DNA from: Brevibacterium sp. 239c
Lineage (GTDB): Bacteria; Actinomycetota; Actinomycetes; Actinomycetales; Brevibacteriaceae
Assembly: GCF_900169365.1 (NCBI RefSeq)
Contig: NZ_FXZH01000029.1
Location: 1 to 40,226, forward strand
Length of the DNA stretch: 40,226 nt
Direction: 5' to 3'
Below, one piece after another: positions 14,983 through 22,125 of the stretch. The notes below the pieces were generated by a model. That model was not told where the DNA came from, did no database searches, and was given only the letters and a program-made list of their open reading frames with translations. The position numbers were made by a program, and so were the translations under genes. Position 1 is the stretch's first letter. The number at the start of each line of letters is the position of its first letter.

Positions 14983-15128
14983 TGACCATGCCGTTGATGA
15001 GGAACGAGGAATCGGTCGAAGTGCCGGGTCAGCTGGATCTTCTCGACCAGATACCTGGCGAGACCAGAGGGGCAAAGAGTCACGACCGTGATGACGAATC
15101 TGATGATAACCAAAGGCAAAGGGGGTGA
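14982..15128 (+). CDS. Short 48-aa acidic ORF with clamp-motif-like QLDLL
   Basis: ATG at 14982 overlaps the preceding stop (TGATG), and a TGA at 15126-15128 ends 3 bp before the next start. The product is hydrophilic and begins MTMPLMRNEESVEVPGQLDLL; the final half is Asp/Arg/Gln-rich. QLDLL resembles the QL(S/D)L(F/L) pentapeptide by which proteins bind the DNA polymerase beta clamp. Continuity with the coupled operon favours a real gene; small size leaves doubt. Confidence 0.5.
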   Translation: MTMPLMRNEESVEVPGQLDLLDQIPGETRGAKSHDRDDESDDNQRQRG

Positions 15129-15131
15129 ACC

Positions 15132-16355
15132 ATGGCGAATGAAATGATCACGTGGGCCAGGCGGCAAGTGTTCGACCAGTTCGAACTCTCTGGTCCAGAA
15201 CGGCTCATTCTGATGCTGTTGGCTGACAACGCTTCATTTGATGAAGAGACAGGACTTTGGTCGTCATGGCCATTCCAGAAGACCCTGGCCCACGACTCAG
15301 GATATAGCGAACGCGCTGTTCTCCGTGCTGTGAAACGGTTCCGTGATCTCGGGTTGATCAGCGTTGAAGCTCGCTACAAGAAGAGCGGGGCGAAGACTGG
15401 AAACACGTACAGATTCCACCCGGACGCGGTTAATAAACCAATTGTGCGCACTGAGGCACTCCCCGAATATTCAAGAGGTGACACAGAGTCAGGGCTTGAA
15501 TATTCAAGAGGTGACACACAGTCGGGTCTTGAAAACTCAAGACACGACACACAGTCAGGTACCCCCTCTCAAGCCCGAGAAATCAAGACACGACACACAG
15601 TCGGGTACCCCAAGATAGGTGACCCTAACCGACACACAGTCAGGTACCACCCGACACAGAGTCAGGTCCCGCGCGCGGAGACTAACGCGGGTGCGTCTCT
15701 AACCATCATTGAACCGTCATCGTCGTCTATGAGTTCCAGCGCAACTACAGACGACAGCGTGCCATCGGCAGGAGCCGAGGCAGACGAGACGACGACGATC
15801 GAATTCGGAGATCAGGATTCGGGGCCGCAGCAACCTCGGTTCGGGACACACGATGTGCCAAATGCTCGGGGCCCGGTCGATCTGGACAAGCTGGTCGCGG
15901 TCGTGTCCGGTCAGTGGTCGGTCAGCCTTGACCGTGACCGGGCTGTGTGGCTGGCCGAGCAGATCACGGGTCGGTCAGCCCGGACGGTCGGGTCCCCGGA
16001 TGCGTTTGTCCGCAGGAGCCTGGCCAACGACGGTCACGAGTGGGAGGCCGCGGTCATTGACCATTTCGGTGACCGGGCCATCCGTGGCCGGTCAACCGGT
16101 CACAACGTGACCAGTGACCGCAAGTGCCCAATCAAGCACCACGCGGACTCTGGGTGGAATGCCCGGACATGCCCTGGTTGCCGTAAGCAGCTCGACTTCC
16201 CCAAGCAGCTTGATCGGGCAACGTACGAGGCTTTGGACGCCGATGTCCGGTCACTGATTGACCGGGATCAGACGGTCACAGTCGTGGACATGACCGGCCC
16301 GAGTGTCCGATCACGTGACCGGACTGGCCGGTCAGTCGACCGGAACGTCGGTTGA
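15132..16355 (+). CDS. Replication-initiator-like helix-turn-helix protein
   Basis: A 407-aa protein. Residues about 1-95 form a winged helix-turn-helix of the HTH_36 type found in plasmid initiators (WARRQVFDQFELSGPERLILMLLADNA; TLAHDSGYSERAVLRAVKRFRDLGLI). Residues about 112-180 are low-complexity and arise from an iteron array in the DNA. The C-terminal part (about 250-320) is a helical domain (LVAVVSGQW..DRAVWLAEQITGRS) followed by a Cys/His cluster (KCPIKHHADSGWNARTCPGCRK) that probably binds zinc. The tail (VTVVDMTGPSVRSRDRTGRS) is shaped by GACCGG repeats. ATG at 15132 follows AAAGGGGG. The initiator role is inferred from the HTH type plus embedded iterons. Confidence 0.65.
   Translation: MANEMITWARRQVFDQFELSGPERLILMLLADNASFDEETGLWSSWPFQKTLAHDSGYSERAVLRAVKRFRDLGLISVEARYKKSGAKTGNTYRFHPDAVNKPIVRTEALPEYSRGDTESGLEYSRGDTQSGLENSRHDTQSGTPSQAREIKTRHTVGYPKIGDPNRHTVRYHPTQSQVPRAETNAGASLTIIEPSSSSMSSSATTDDSVPSAGAEADETTTIEFGDQDSGPQQPRFGTHDVPNARGPVDLDKLVAVVSGQWSVSLDRDRAVWLAEQITGRSARTVGSPDAFVRRSLANDGHEWEAAVIDHFGDRAIRGRSTGHNVTSDRKCPIKHHADSGWNARTCPGCRKQLDFPKQLDRATYEALDADVRSLIDRDQTVTVVDMTGPSVRSRDRTGRSVDRNVG
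15465..15666 (+). repeat. Iteron array inside the initiator-like gene, candidate replication origin
   Basis: Six copies of GACACA(C/G)AGTC(A/G)GG start at 15480, 15513, 15546, 15592, 15631 and 15653. Start-to-start spacings are 33, 33, 46, 39 and 22 bp. Copies 3-5 are followed by GTACC or TACC. In the first part each is preceded by the dyad CTTGAATATTCAAG (perfect at 15495-15508, degenerate at 15528-15541, partial at 15465). Evenly oriented iterons inside an initiator gene are a known origin arrangement in theta-replicating plasmids. Confidence 0.75.
15900..16350. repeat. Dense GACCGGTC-type sites in the initiator-like gene's 3' part
   Basis: Roughly twenty GGTCA or TGACC half-sites crowd this 450-bp stretch, including CCGGTCA, GTGACCGG and ACCGGTCAC forms in both orientations, for example at 16087-16101 and 16310-16340. 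They account for the repetitive RDR/VTG protein tail. The same motif recurs as perfect TGACCGGTCA palindromes at the far end of the element. Confidence 0.55.
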
Positions 16356-16378
16356 TGGGGAAGGAAGGACGGTGAACC

Positions 16379-17242
16379 ATGCAAGAGCACGAAGAACCAT
16401 TCTCAGAACGACAGCTATTGACCGCAGTCGAGACTGTAGCCAGGCGCACCATCCGGCCAAGGATGTCTGCGATCGGGTTGTCCCGGTGGGCGGAGGACGT
16501 GGCTGGTGAGGTCATCGTCTCAGCGTGGAAAGCCCGGGCCGGGTTCAATCCCGAGCTGGGGCAATTGGAAGCATGGATTACGGGCATTGCCCGTAACCGT
16601 ATGGCCGACCTCATCGATGCTGAGACCCGACGGAATCCCGGCGAGCTTGTCTCAGGTGGCAAGGACGCTCCAGTCGCCGTTGAAGAGGTCCTTGACCGGA
16701 TCGCCGCTTCGGATCCGCGGTCTTGGGGCACGGACATTGCCGTCATTGTTGCGGAGCATTTGGCGACGATGACGTGGCTTCGTCCCGTGATCGCTGCAGC
16801 AGCTTCAGTGATGGAGACACAGGCATTCATGGTCGGGTTCCTCACCCATCTGAAGTTCGAATCCGACGTGAAGACAGCCTCGGCAGCGTTCGGACTCAGT
16901 GAGCAGCGCGTCCGGGACTGCAAACGGTTGTTCGAGCTTCACTGCCAAGTGATCAGATCCGCGATCGCGCACAAACAGAGTGTCGCTGGCCGGGGAATAA
17001 GGATCACTGACCTCATCGAGTGCCTGCCCGGTGCTGACGAGTCGGGGTCGTGGACGAGAGAGACCGCACAGGCGATGAGTTCGTGGAAGGGGCCGATTGG
17101 TCAGGTGCCGGTTGAGCATGTGGTGAAAGTGACGGGGTGGGAGAGGAACACGGTGCGCCAGTACGTAGCGACGACGAAGACCCTCCTGCAGGTGGCGTTG
17201 GGTGTTCTTAGCGCCAAGGATTCGAAAGGGCGAGGACGATGA
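16379..17242 (+). CDS. Sigma-70-family-like factor
   Basis: A 287-aa protein. Residues about 35-85 match sigma region 2: LSRWAEDVAGEVIVSAWKARAGFN, then LEAWITGIARNRMADLIDAETRR, the DxxxE...W...IARNRxxD core of ECF-type sigma factors. The middle is an extended helical region, and a C-terminal HTH-like segment (VEHVVKVTGWERNTVRQYVATTKTLL, about 245-270) may act as region 4. ATG at 16379 follows GGAAGGAAGG. Longer than a minimal ECF factor. It may direct transcription of the downstream transfer genes; that is inferred. A degenerate, non-sigma DNA-binding role is possible. Confidence 0.65.
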   Translation: MQEHEEPFSERQLLTAVETVARRTIRPRMSAIGLSRWAEDVAGEVIVSAWKARAGFNPELGQLEAWITGIARNRMADLIDAETRRNPGELVSGGKDAPVAVEEVLDRIAASDPRSWGTDIAVIVAEHLATMTWLRPVIAAAASVMETQAFMVGFLTHLKFESDVKTASAAFGLSEQRVRDCKRLFELHCQVIRSAIAHKQSVAGRGIRITDLIECLPGADESGSWTRETAQAMSSWKGPIGQVPVEHVVKVTGWERNTVRQYVATTKTLLQVALGVLSAKDSKGRGR

Positions 17243-17577
17243 GTGGCAAGAACGATAAGAAGCAGGCTGGAAGCCTCAACATGGATCTCGACGAGGCGGC
17301 TGAGACCACCAGGACAGGACAGAAACCGTCGACCGACGCAGACAGGTATAAGGGTCTGTTTGGTCGGTGGCGGTTGATACGCGACCGAAACCGGGCACGG
17401 GTGAGGAAGTGGTGGAGCTACTACTTGGAGAACGTGGTCCCGAGCGAAGATGATGATGCACCCGAGCATCTGCCGCGGATCTTCCACGGACCCGTCGGTC
17501 GGCTGTTGCTGGCAGGGTGTGCGGTCGTCGCGATGGGCGTGTGGGTGTTCTTGCTGTGGTTGTTGTGGACGCTGTGA
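17239..17577 (+). CDS. Bitopic membrane protein with C-terminal helix
   Basis: A 112-aa protein: basic and acidic N-terminal domain (RWRLIRDRNRARVRKWW) and one transmembrane helix at the extreme C-terminus (RLLLAGCAVVAMGVWVFLLWLLWTL). Starts inside the preceding stop (ATGA) and overlaps the next start (TGATG). No family recognised. Confidence 0.75.
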   Translation: MSGKNDKKQAGSLNMDLDEAAETTRTGQKPSTDADRYKGLFGRWRLIRDRNRARVRKWWSYYLENVVPSEDDDAPEHLPRIFHGPVGRLLLAGCAVVAMGVWVFLLWLLWTL

Positions 17578-18452
17578 TGAGCACGATGCAAGCACGCAGA
17601 CGGGTACTGAAATATGCGTCCCACGTCATCAGGGAAGTCACCTACTACACGCCAGATCGAAGACGAGTCACCGCCCTGGCGCCGGTGTATGAAACCAACC
17701 TTGAGGCACTCGGTCAACGCCCGCCAAAGAATGTATTGTCAACGGCGCGGGAACTGACGTGGACTCCGTACGTTCTCTCGACTAATCTGCACATCCCACT
17801 GTTCTGGCTGATCCCAGGGATGGTGTTCACCGGTCTGACGTTGTTCGGCCCGTTCTCGATTTTGGCGGGTGAGGGAGTCTGGGACGGCATTTGGGCCGGA
17901 ATGGCCAACACGGGGATCAGCGTCGCGGTCGGTGCTGGCTTGTACCTGCTCGAGTCGTGGTTAGCCAGGAGAGAAGCCGCCGGTTGGGCGAAGTACGACA
18001 CCCTGATTGCCGAAGGGTGCACGGCATCGTTGATTTCTGATGATGACGTGGGAACTGTGGCGGACCTCATCGCCGAGGTCGAATCCGGAATGGACCGTCT
18101 CTCGCGTTGCGGATTGTCCACTGACCAGGAACAGGCTGATTTGGTTCCGCTGGTTGAGGAAGCGATGTTGTATGCCTCGGAGTGCCATCGGTTGTATCGA
18201 GAACTGGTGAACGTCAGGCAGCTGTTGGCTGGAATCTCGAACGATGACGTTGCCAAGGATGACGAGCTGCGGCGATTGCAGGACGAGCGGAAAGCGATCG
18301 AGGCGGAAACGAGCACGGCATTCGCTCGGTGGATGAGTACCCGGTGGAAACTGGATCACCTCGGTGGTGAGACCCACCATGAAGCTGATCTGGTCGAGGC
18401 AAAACTCGCGGCAGCGAGATGGAACGCCGAACACCGCAACGGGAGGAAGTGA
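17577..18452 (+). CDS. Membrane protein with long cytosolic helical domain
   Basis: A 291-aa protein with two transmembrane helices at about 72-98 (HIPLFWLIPGMVFTGLTLFGPFSIL) and 106-126 (GIWAGMANTGISVAVGAGLYLLESWL), then about 165 residues of charged helix with coiled-coil character (DELRRLQDERKAIEAET). The ATG at 17577 overlaps the previous stop; an extended frame to 17517 lies wholly inside the previous gene. Unrecognised; likely an element membrane-complex protein. Confidence 0.75.
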   Translation: MSTMQARRRVLKYASHVIREVTYYTPDRRRVTALAPVYETNLEALGQRPPKNVLSTARELTWTPYVLSTNLHIPLFWLIPGMVFTGLTLFGPFSILAGEGVWDGIWAGMANTGISVAVGAGLYLLESWLARREAAGWAKYDTLIAEGCTASLISDDDVGTVADLIAEVESGMDRLSRCGLSTDQEQADLVPLVEEAMLYASECHRLYRELVNVRQLLAGISNDDVAKDDELRRLQDERKAIEAETSTAFARWMSTRWKLDHLGGETHHEADLVEAKLAAARWNAEHRNGRK

Positions 18453-18455
18453 ACC

Positions 18456-18719
18456 ATGACACTGGTCCAGGAATACGTGATCGGTGGAAAGATCTCTATT
18501 CAGCTGCGAGAAACTCTTATCAACAGTCGGGTAATTGAGTCGGTGACAACGTTGATGGATGACCGGTTTCACCTGTTGATTAAGACGGTTGGAGATCCCG
18601 AGGCGCGCGTGTATGCGGCGTTTGATACGGCGGGACACAATTCCGTCCACGAAGCCTATTCAGAAGAGGTGCTGGCGGACTTCCTTTCGTTCGCCCGTTC
18701 GGCAGAGGAGCGTCAGTGA
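18456..18719 (+). CDS. Small hypothetical soluble protein
   Basis: An 87-aa protein, mixed alpha/beta in appearance: IGGKISIQLRETLINSRVIE, DDRFHLLIKTVGDPEARVYAAFD, then a helix EEVLADFLSFARSAEER. GGGAGG lies upstream of the ATG at 18456. Coupled to the next gene (TGATG). No family recognised. Confidence 0.65.
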   Translation: MTLVQEYVIGGKISIQLRETLINSRVIESVTTLMDDRFHLLIKTVGDPEARVYAAFDTAGHNSVHEAYSEEVLADFLSFARSAEERQ

Positions 18720-19282
18720 TGTGGAAAGTGCGGAAACACTGGACCCGACGGACTGTCAGTGGTGGTTGGGGTGAGGAACGTTTGGAATCTGTCGACGTCG
18801 TCCAATACTGCCGCTACCCGTCGAGGACGATGATTGTGAGACTGGTGATCGCAGTTGTCGGAGTCACCTGTCTCGCCGTGTGGCCAGGCTGGAGTTCCGA
18901 CCTGCCGTGGGTTGCCAAGTTGGTGGTTGCTATCGCGTTCGCTGGTTGGGTTTTGATGATCTATCGCAGCATTCGAGGTTTGAGGAGGCTCGTGAAAAGG
19001 CGGTGGGTGGTTCCACAGGAGTGGCAGGATCTGCCTGTCTCGGTGCTCGTCCAGGCGGCGGATGCAGGTGCTCGGGTGCAGTGGCTGGAGCGGAGCATCA
19101 CCAGCCTGAGAAATGGTGGGCCGGTCCTCAACAGCGCCGCACTGTCCATGCCAAGAGGCGAGGGACGGACCGCACTGTGTCGCAGTCATGAGGACCAGCT
19201 CGAGCGCGCTCGGGAAGACCTGATCGTCGCGATCGAGACCGCACGACTCGATCTGGAATTGGAGGAAGACCATGCGAAATAG
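18719..19282 (+). CDS. Membrane protein, two transmembrane helices
   Basis: A 187-aa protein with basic N-terminus (KVRKHWTRRT), two adjacent hydrophobic helices at about 41-58 and 63-82 (MIVRLVIAVVGVTCLAVW; VAKLVVAIAFAGWVLMIY) and a C-terminal helical domain. ATG 18719 or GTG 18716 both overlap the previous stop. Unrecognised. Confidence 0.7.
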   Translation: MWKVRKHWTRRTVSGGWGEERLESVDVVQYCRYPSRTMIVRLVIAVVGVTCLAVWPGWSSDLPWVAKLVVAIAFAGWVLMIYRSIRGLRRLVKRRWVVPQEWQDLPVSVLVQAADAGARVQWLERSITSLRNGGPVLNSAALSMPRGEGRTALCRSHEDQLERAREDLIVAIETARLDLELEEDHAK

Positions 19283-19460
19283 CGAACACATCACAACGAA
19301 TGTGACTGGTGAGGACCTGACGAGTGTGGTTCAACGGCTCCGAGGGACAGTCATCGACCTGCATCCAACAGGCGGGAAGCGGTTGGATCCGCTGAATGGG
19401 TTGAGTGTGGCCGGTGGCTGCAGCGAGGCCGGACAACGTACCGACCGGAGCAGGTCATGA
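19272..19460 (+). CDS. Small hypothetical protein
   Basis: A 62-aa hydrophilic protein (MRNSEHITTNVTGEDLTSVV...) with GGAGGAAG before the ATG at 19272; overlaps the gene before by 11 bp and the gene after by 4 bp (ATGA). No motif seen. Confidence 0.5.
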   Translation: MRNSEHITTNVTGEDLTSVVQRLRGTVIDLHPTGGKRLDPLNGLSVAGGCSEAGQRTDRSRS

Positions 19461-19636
19461 GCGGTAAAGAGCAACGCAATCGGGATGAACAGACAACCGC
19501 GGGTGTGCCGTGGACGCGGACATTGGCTCAACTCGCCGCCACCGGGGGAGTCGTACTTGGCGGTGTCGCGATAGCCGGTCTGATCATTGTGTTCCTCCTT
19601 CTTTTACCGGGAGCACTGGCCTGGCTGACTGGGTAG
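19457..19636 (+). CDS. Small single-pass membrane protein, last gene of the first element operon
   Basis: A 59-aa protein: hydrophilic start (MSGKEQRNRDEQTTAG) and one long hydrophobic helix (GGVVLGGVAIAGLIIVFLLLLPGALAWL, about 30-57). The ATG at 19457 overlaps the preceding stop (ATGA). Terminator 25 bp after the stop. Unrecognised. Confidence 0.6.
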   Translation: MSGKEQRNRDEQTTAGVPWTRTLAQLAATGGVVLGGVAIAGLIIVFLLLLPGALAWLTG

Positions 19637-19660
19637 TTCACATCTGATCATCTGCCATAA

Positions 19661-19699
19661 GGGTGGGTGCTCTCCTTCGGGAGGGCGCCCACCCTTTTT
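19661..19699 (+). terminator. Strong Rho-independent terminator
   Basis: GGGTGGGTGCTCTCC (19661-19675), loop TTCG, GGAGGGCGCCCACCC (19680-19694): a 15-bp stem with two G-T pairs capped by a stable TTCG tetraloop and followed by TTTTT. It closes the regulator/replication operon and separates it from the secretion operon. Confidence 0.92.
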
Positions 19700-19772
19700 C
19701 GTGCCCTGACAGACATGTGTGAGCCGAAGAGAGAAACGACTACGACAGTACAAATTCTCTCTGGAGGCTCGG

Positions 19773-20555
19773 ATGCTCAAAGACATCGCGGCACCGTTGA
19801 CGCAGCTGAACACGATCGCGGCGTGGTTCCTAGGGTCGGCACTGGCACTGGCCGTCGTGGGTGGCGTGTGCCTGCTGCTGACGTGGTTGGCCGGGAAGAC
19901 CTTTTCCATGCAGGAGTGGGTGAAGAAGGGCCAAATCGGAGTAGTGATGTTCTTCCTCGGTGCTCTCCTGCTGGGCTCTATTGGTGGCGGCATCCAATGG
20001 TCGTCAACAGACTCAAAGACTGAGGGCCTGCTGCCCGAGGCTGCGAAGCAGAAAACGATCCGTGTCGATCGCAAGGCACCGCATTCAAAGTGCACGTCGA
20101 CAGTGTCGATCTCGTCAGAGAAGCACCTGGGCGGAAAGAAGGACAAAGCCAAGGACGAAGACGGGTTGAAGTACAAGCCCTCCGAGGCTGAGGCCGGGAA
20201 GATGGGCCGCGCTATTCGCGAGATCGGGGCCGACAAATGGGACGCCGACTCGGTGAAGACGAAAGACATCAAATGGTCGAAACTCGGCCGCGCCGGTGAC
20301 ATGCCCAACGAGGAGGACTGGAAGAAGAACCGGTCCGACTATGAAGCCAAACACTCCCCAATGTACTCACGCATCCAGTGGCAGCCCGACGGAAAGAAGG
20401 GCAACTGCGATAACACGAACTTCCACGCCGCGAAGGGTGCCCCCGTCGAAGTCATCTTCTGGGAAGTCCACAGAAAGGGCAAAGACCCCGACGACTGGGG
20501 ATGGAACGTCGCCCAGCAGTACGGATACCGCATGTTCACGATCCCCGTGAAATAA
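19773..20555 (+). CDS. Membrane protein at head of the type IV secretion operon
   Basis: A 260-aa protein with two N-terminal transmembrane helices (about 15-38 and 51-72) and a Lys/Asp-rich soluble domain ending in an aromatic beta-like segment (VEVIFWEVHRKGKDPDDWGWNVAQQYGYRMFTIPV). Two cysteines (KCTST, GNCDN) could form a disulfide if the domain is outside. The ATG at 19773 follows CTGGAGG; an extended frame to 19719 has no ribosome site. The family is not recognised; gene order points to a structural part of the secretion machine. Confidence 0.7.
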   Translation: MLKDIAAPLTQLNTIAAWFLGSALALAVVGGVCLLLTWLAGKTFSMQEWVKKGQIGVVMFFLGALLLGSIGGGIQWSSTDSKTEGLLPEAAKQKTIRVDRKAPHSKCTSTVSISSEKHLGGKKDKAKDEDGLKYKPSEAEAGKMGRAIREIGADKWDADSVKTKDIKWSKLGRAGDMPNEEDWKKNRSDYEAKHSPMYSRIQWQPDGKKGNCDNTNFHAAKGAPVEVIFWEVHRKGKDPDDWGWNVAQQYGYRMFTIPVK

Positions 20556-20609
20556 CACCCCCTCTTTCCCGACACGAGGTCGGGGAAATCCTGAAAGGAA
20601 CCAAGAGAA

Positions 20610-20933
20610 ATGAACGTTGTACACGCTGAAATCATCAACACGAGTCTCGACGTGCTCGCCAAGGGCTACGACCCTGGAATCAAACCTCGATTCGATGCTC
20701 CCTGGATGGGATTCTTCCGCACTCTCGGTGGACAGATCATCGGTACCGTCATCGCTTGCCTCGTGATCTTCATGGTCATCGCTGCTGTCGTGTGGGTGGC
20801 TTCGAAGATCTTCGGTGCCGGTGCCGGACAGACCATGGGCCTGCAGGGTCTGCTCATCGGAGCCGTCGCTGCAGCAATCATCGGCTCAATCGGTGGCGCG
20901 GTCATGTACTTCTCCGGAATCCCCCTGTTCTGA
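20610..20933 (+). CDS. VirB2/TrbC-like pilin candidate
   Basis: A 107-aa protein with two hydrophobic helices, about 38-65 (TLGGQIIGTVIACLVIFMVIAAVVWVAS) and 78-103 (GLLIGAVAAAIIGSIGGAVMYFSGI), linked by a Gly-rich turn (KIFGAGAGQTMG). This two-helix Gly/Ala-rich form, and its place directly upstream of the VirB6-like gene, fit conjugative pilin subunits. GAAAGGAACC precedes the ATG. No cleavable signal is evident. Call rests on topology and context. Confidence 0.55.
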   Translation: MNVVHAEIINTSLDVLAKGYDPGIKPRFDAPWMGFFRTLGGQIIGTVIACLVIFMVIAAVVWVASKIFGAGAGQTMGLQGLLIGAVAAAIIGSIGGAVMYFSGIPLF

Positions 20934-20962
20934 CCGGCCAGCAGTACCGATGAGAGGCGACG

Positions 20963-22120
20963 ATGTATCTAGCTAAGGACAAGGACTGGGGAGGAATCCT
21001 CGATGGTCCGTGGAAGGACTGGGGCGAGTCCATCCAGGCCTTGATCCAGCAATCCATTGACGGATTCGCGATCGCATCCTGGGAATTCCTCAAGGGCGCG
21101 TTCGGAGTCGGTTCGTTCACCGCCGATGGAGGTGGATCGAACTGGTGGTTGGCTGTCATTGGCGGCAAAATCGAGGTCTACCAGGGTGGCGTGTACCAGC
21201 ACACCGTGGAATATCCCGGAATGCTCAACGTCATGGTCATCGCGATGGTGCCGTTGCTCATCATCTTCCTCTCAATCCAGATCTTCATGTCGATCTACCG
21301 CGCATCGACAGCAGGCATGATCCGCGCATTCGCCTCAGCAGTACTCGCGGTGCCCGCAACCTATATCTGTGCCGGTCTCGTCTACTTGGGACTGATCGGC
21401 ACAGACCAGCTCACCAAATGGATCCTCGAAGTCGGGGTAGGTGACACAAGCGGAGACGATGTCGGAGTTGGTGGCATCCTGCGTCTGTTCGGCCTGTGGT
21501 GGGACCCCTCGGCGAACAACAATGCCGGGGGAGTCCAAGTCGATGCAGGCTTCGAAATCTGGGCCATGGCCAACGGGACCGACCAAGTGGGGCAATCAAT
21601 CCTGCCGTGGCTGGTCGCAGGCGTCATCCTCATCTCGTGTTTGATCCTCATGATCATGATGCTGTTTCGCACCGTGATCGTTCTCGTGCTCGCAATGTTC
21701 ACCCCAGTGGGAGTGTTCTCAATGTCATGGGACGCGGCGAAGGGAATCGCGTCGAAGTGGGCCAGCTTGGTTGTCGCGTTGCTCATGGCTAAACCCATTG
21801 CGGCGGCAGTCACGAAATTCGGGATCACCATGGCCTCGATCGGCTCCGATTGGGTGCAAATGGCTGCTGGTGTGGTGCTGGTGCTCATTTCAGCGGCGAT
21901 GCCCATCGTGATGATCAGCATCATTTCGTTCATGACACCCGACTCCGCACGGATGCTCGAGCAGACAGCCGGCGGGTTCGCCATGGCGGGACAACGCCGT
22001 GTCTATGGCGGCATCGGCCGGGGCGGTCAGCGGGCGGTGCGCAGCAGCGCGAGCACCGTGAGGAAAGCAGTTGGCGGAACGGCCAGGGCTGGTCGACGAC
22101 TCTTTACAGGTAGAAGGTGA
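20963..22120 (+). CDS. TrbL/VirB6-like integral membrane protein (SCO6881-like)
   Basis: A 385-aa polytopic protein with about seven hydrophobic segments between residues 85 and 330, for example VMVIAMVPLLIIFLSIQIFMSIY, LPWLVAGVILISCLILMIMMLF and MAAGVVLVLISAAMPIVMISIISFM. The end is a basic tail (RRVYGGIGRGGQRAVRSSASTVRKAVGG). Such architecture is that of the VirB6/TrbL channel component of type IV secretion systems. ATG at 20963 follows GAGAGGCG. It lies between the pilin-like and SCO6880-like genes, an order found in Streptomyces-type conjugation loci. Confidence 0.75.
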   Translation: MYLAKDKDWGGILDGPWKDWGESIQALIQQSIDGFAIASWEFLKGAFGVGSFTADGGGSNWWLAVIGGKIEVYQGGVYQHTVEYPGMLNVMVIAMVPLLIIFLSIQIFMSIYRASTAGMIRAFASAVLAVPATYICAGLVYLGLIGTDQLTKWILEVGVGDTSGDDVGVGGILRLFGLWWDPSANNNAGGVQVDAGFEIWAMANGTDQVGQSILPWLVAGVILISCLILMIMMLFRTVIVLVLAMFTPVGVFSMSWDAAKGIASKWASLVVALLMAKPIAAAVTKFGITMASIGSDWVQMAAGVVLVLISAAMPIVMISIISFMTPDSARMLEQTAGGFAMAGQRRVYGGIGRGGQRAVRSSASTVRKAVGGTARAGRRLFTGRR

Positions 22121-22125
22121 AAACG

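Noticed and set aside
15465..15666. Regular repeats that could be a CRISPR array
   Set aside because: The repeat is only 14 bp, spacings vary from 22 to 46 bp, the array lies within an open coding frame and no cas genes are near. Iterons fit better.
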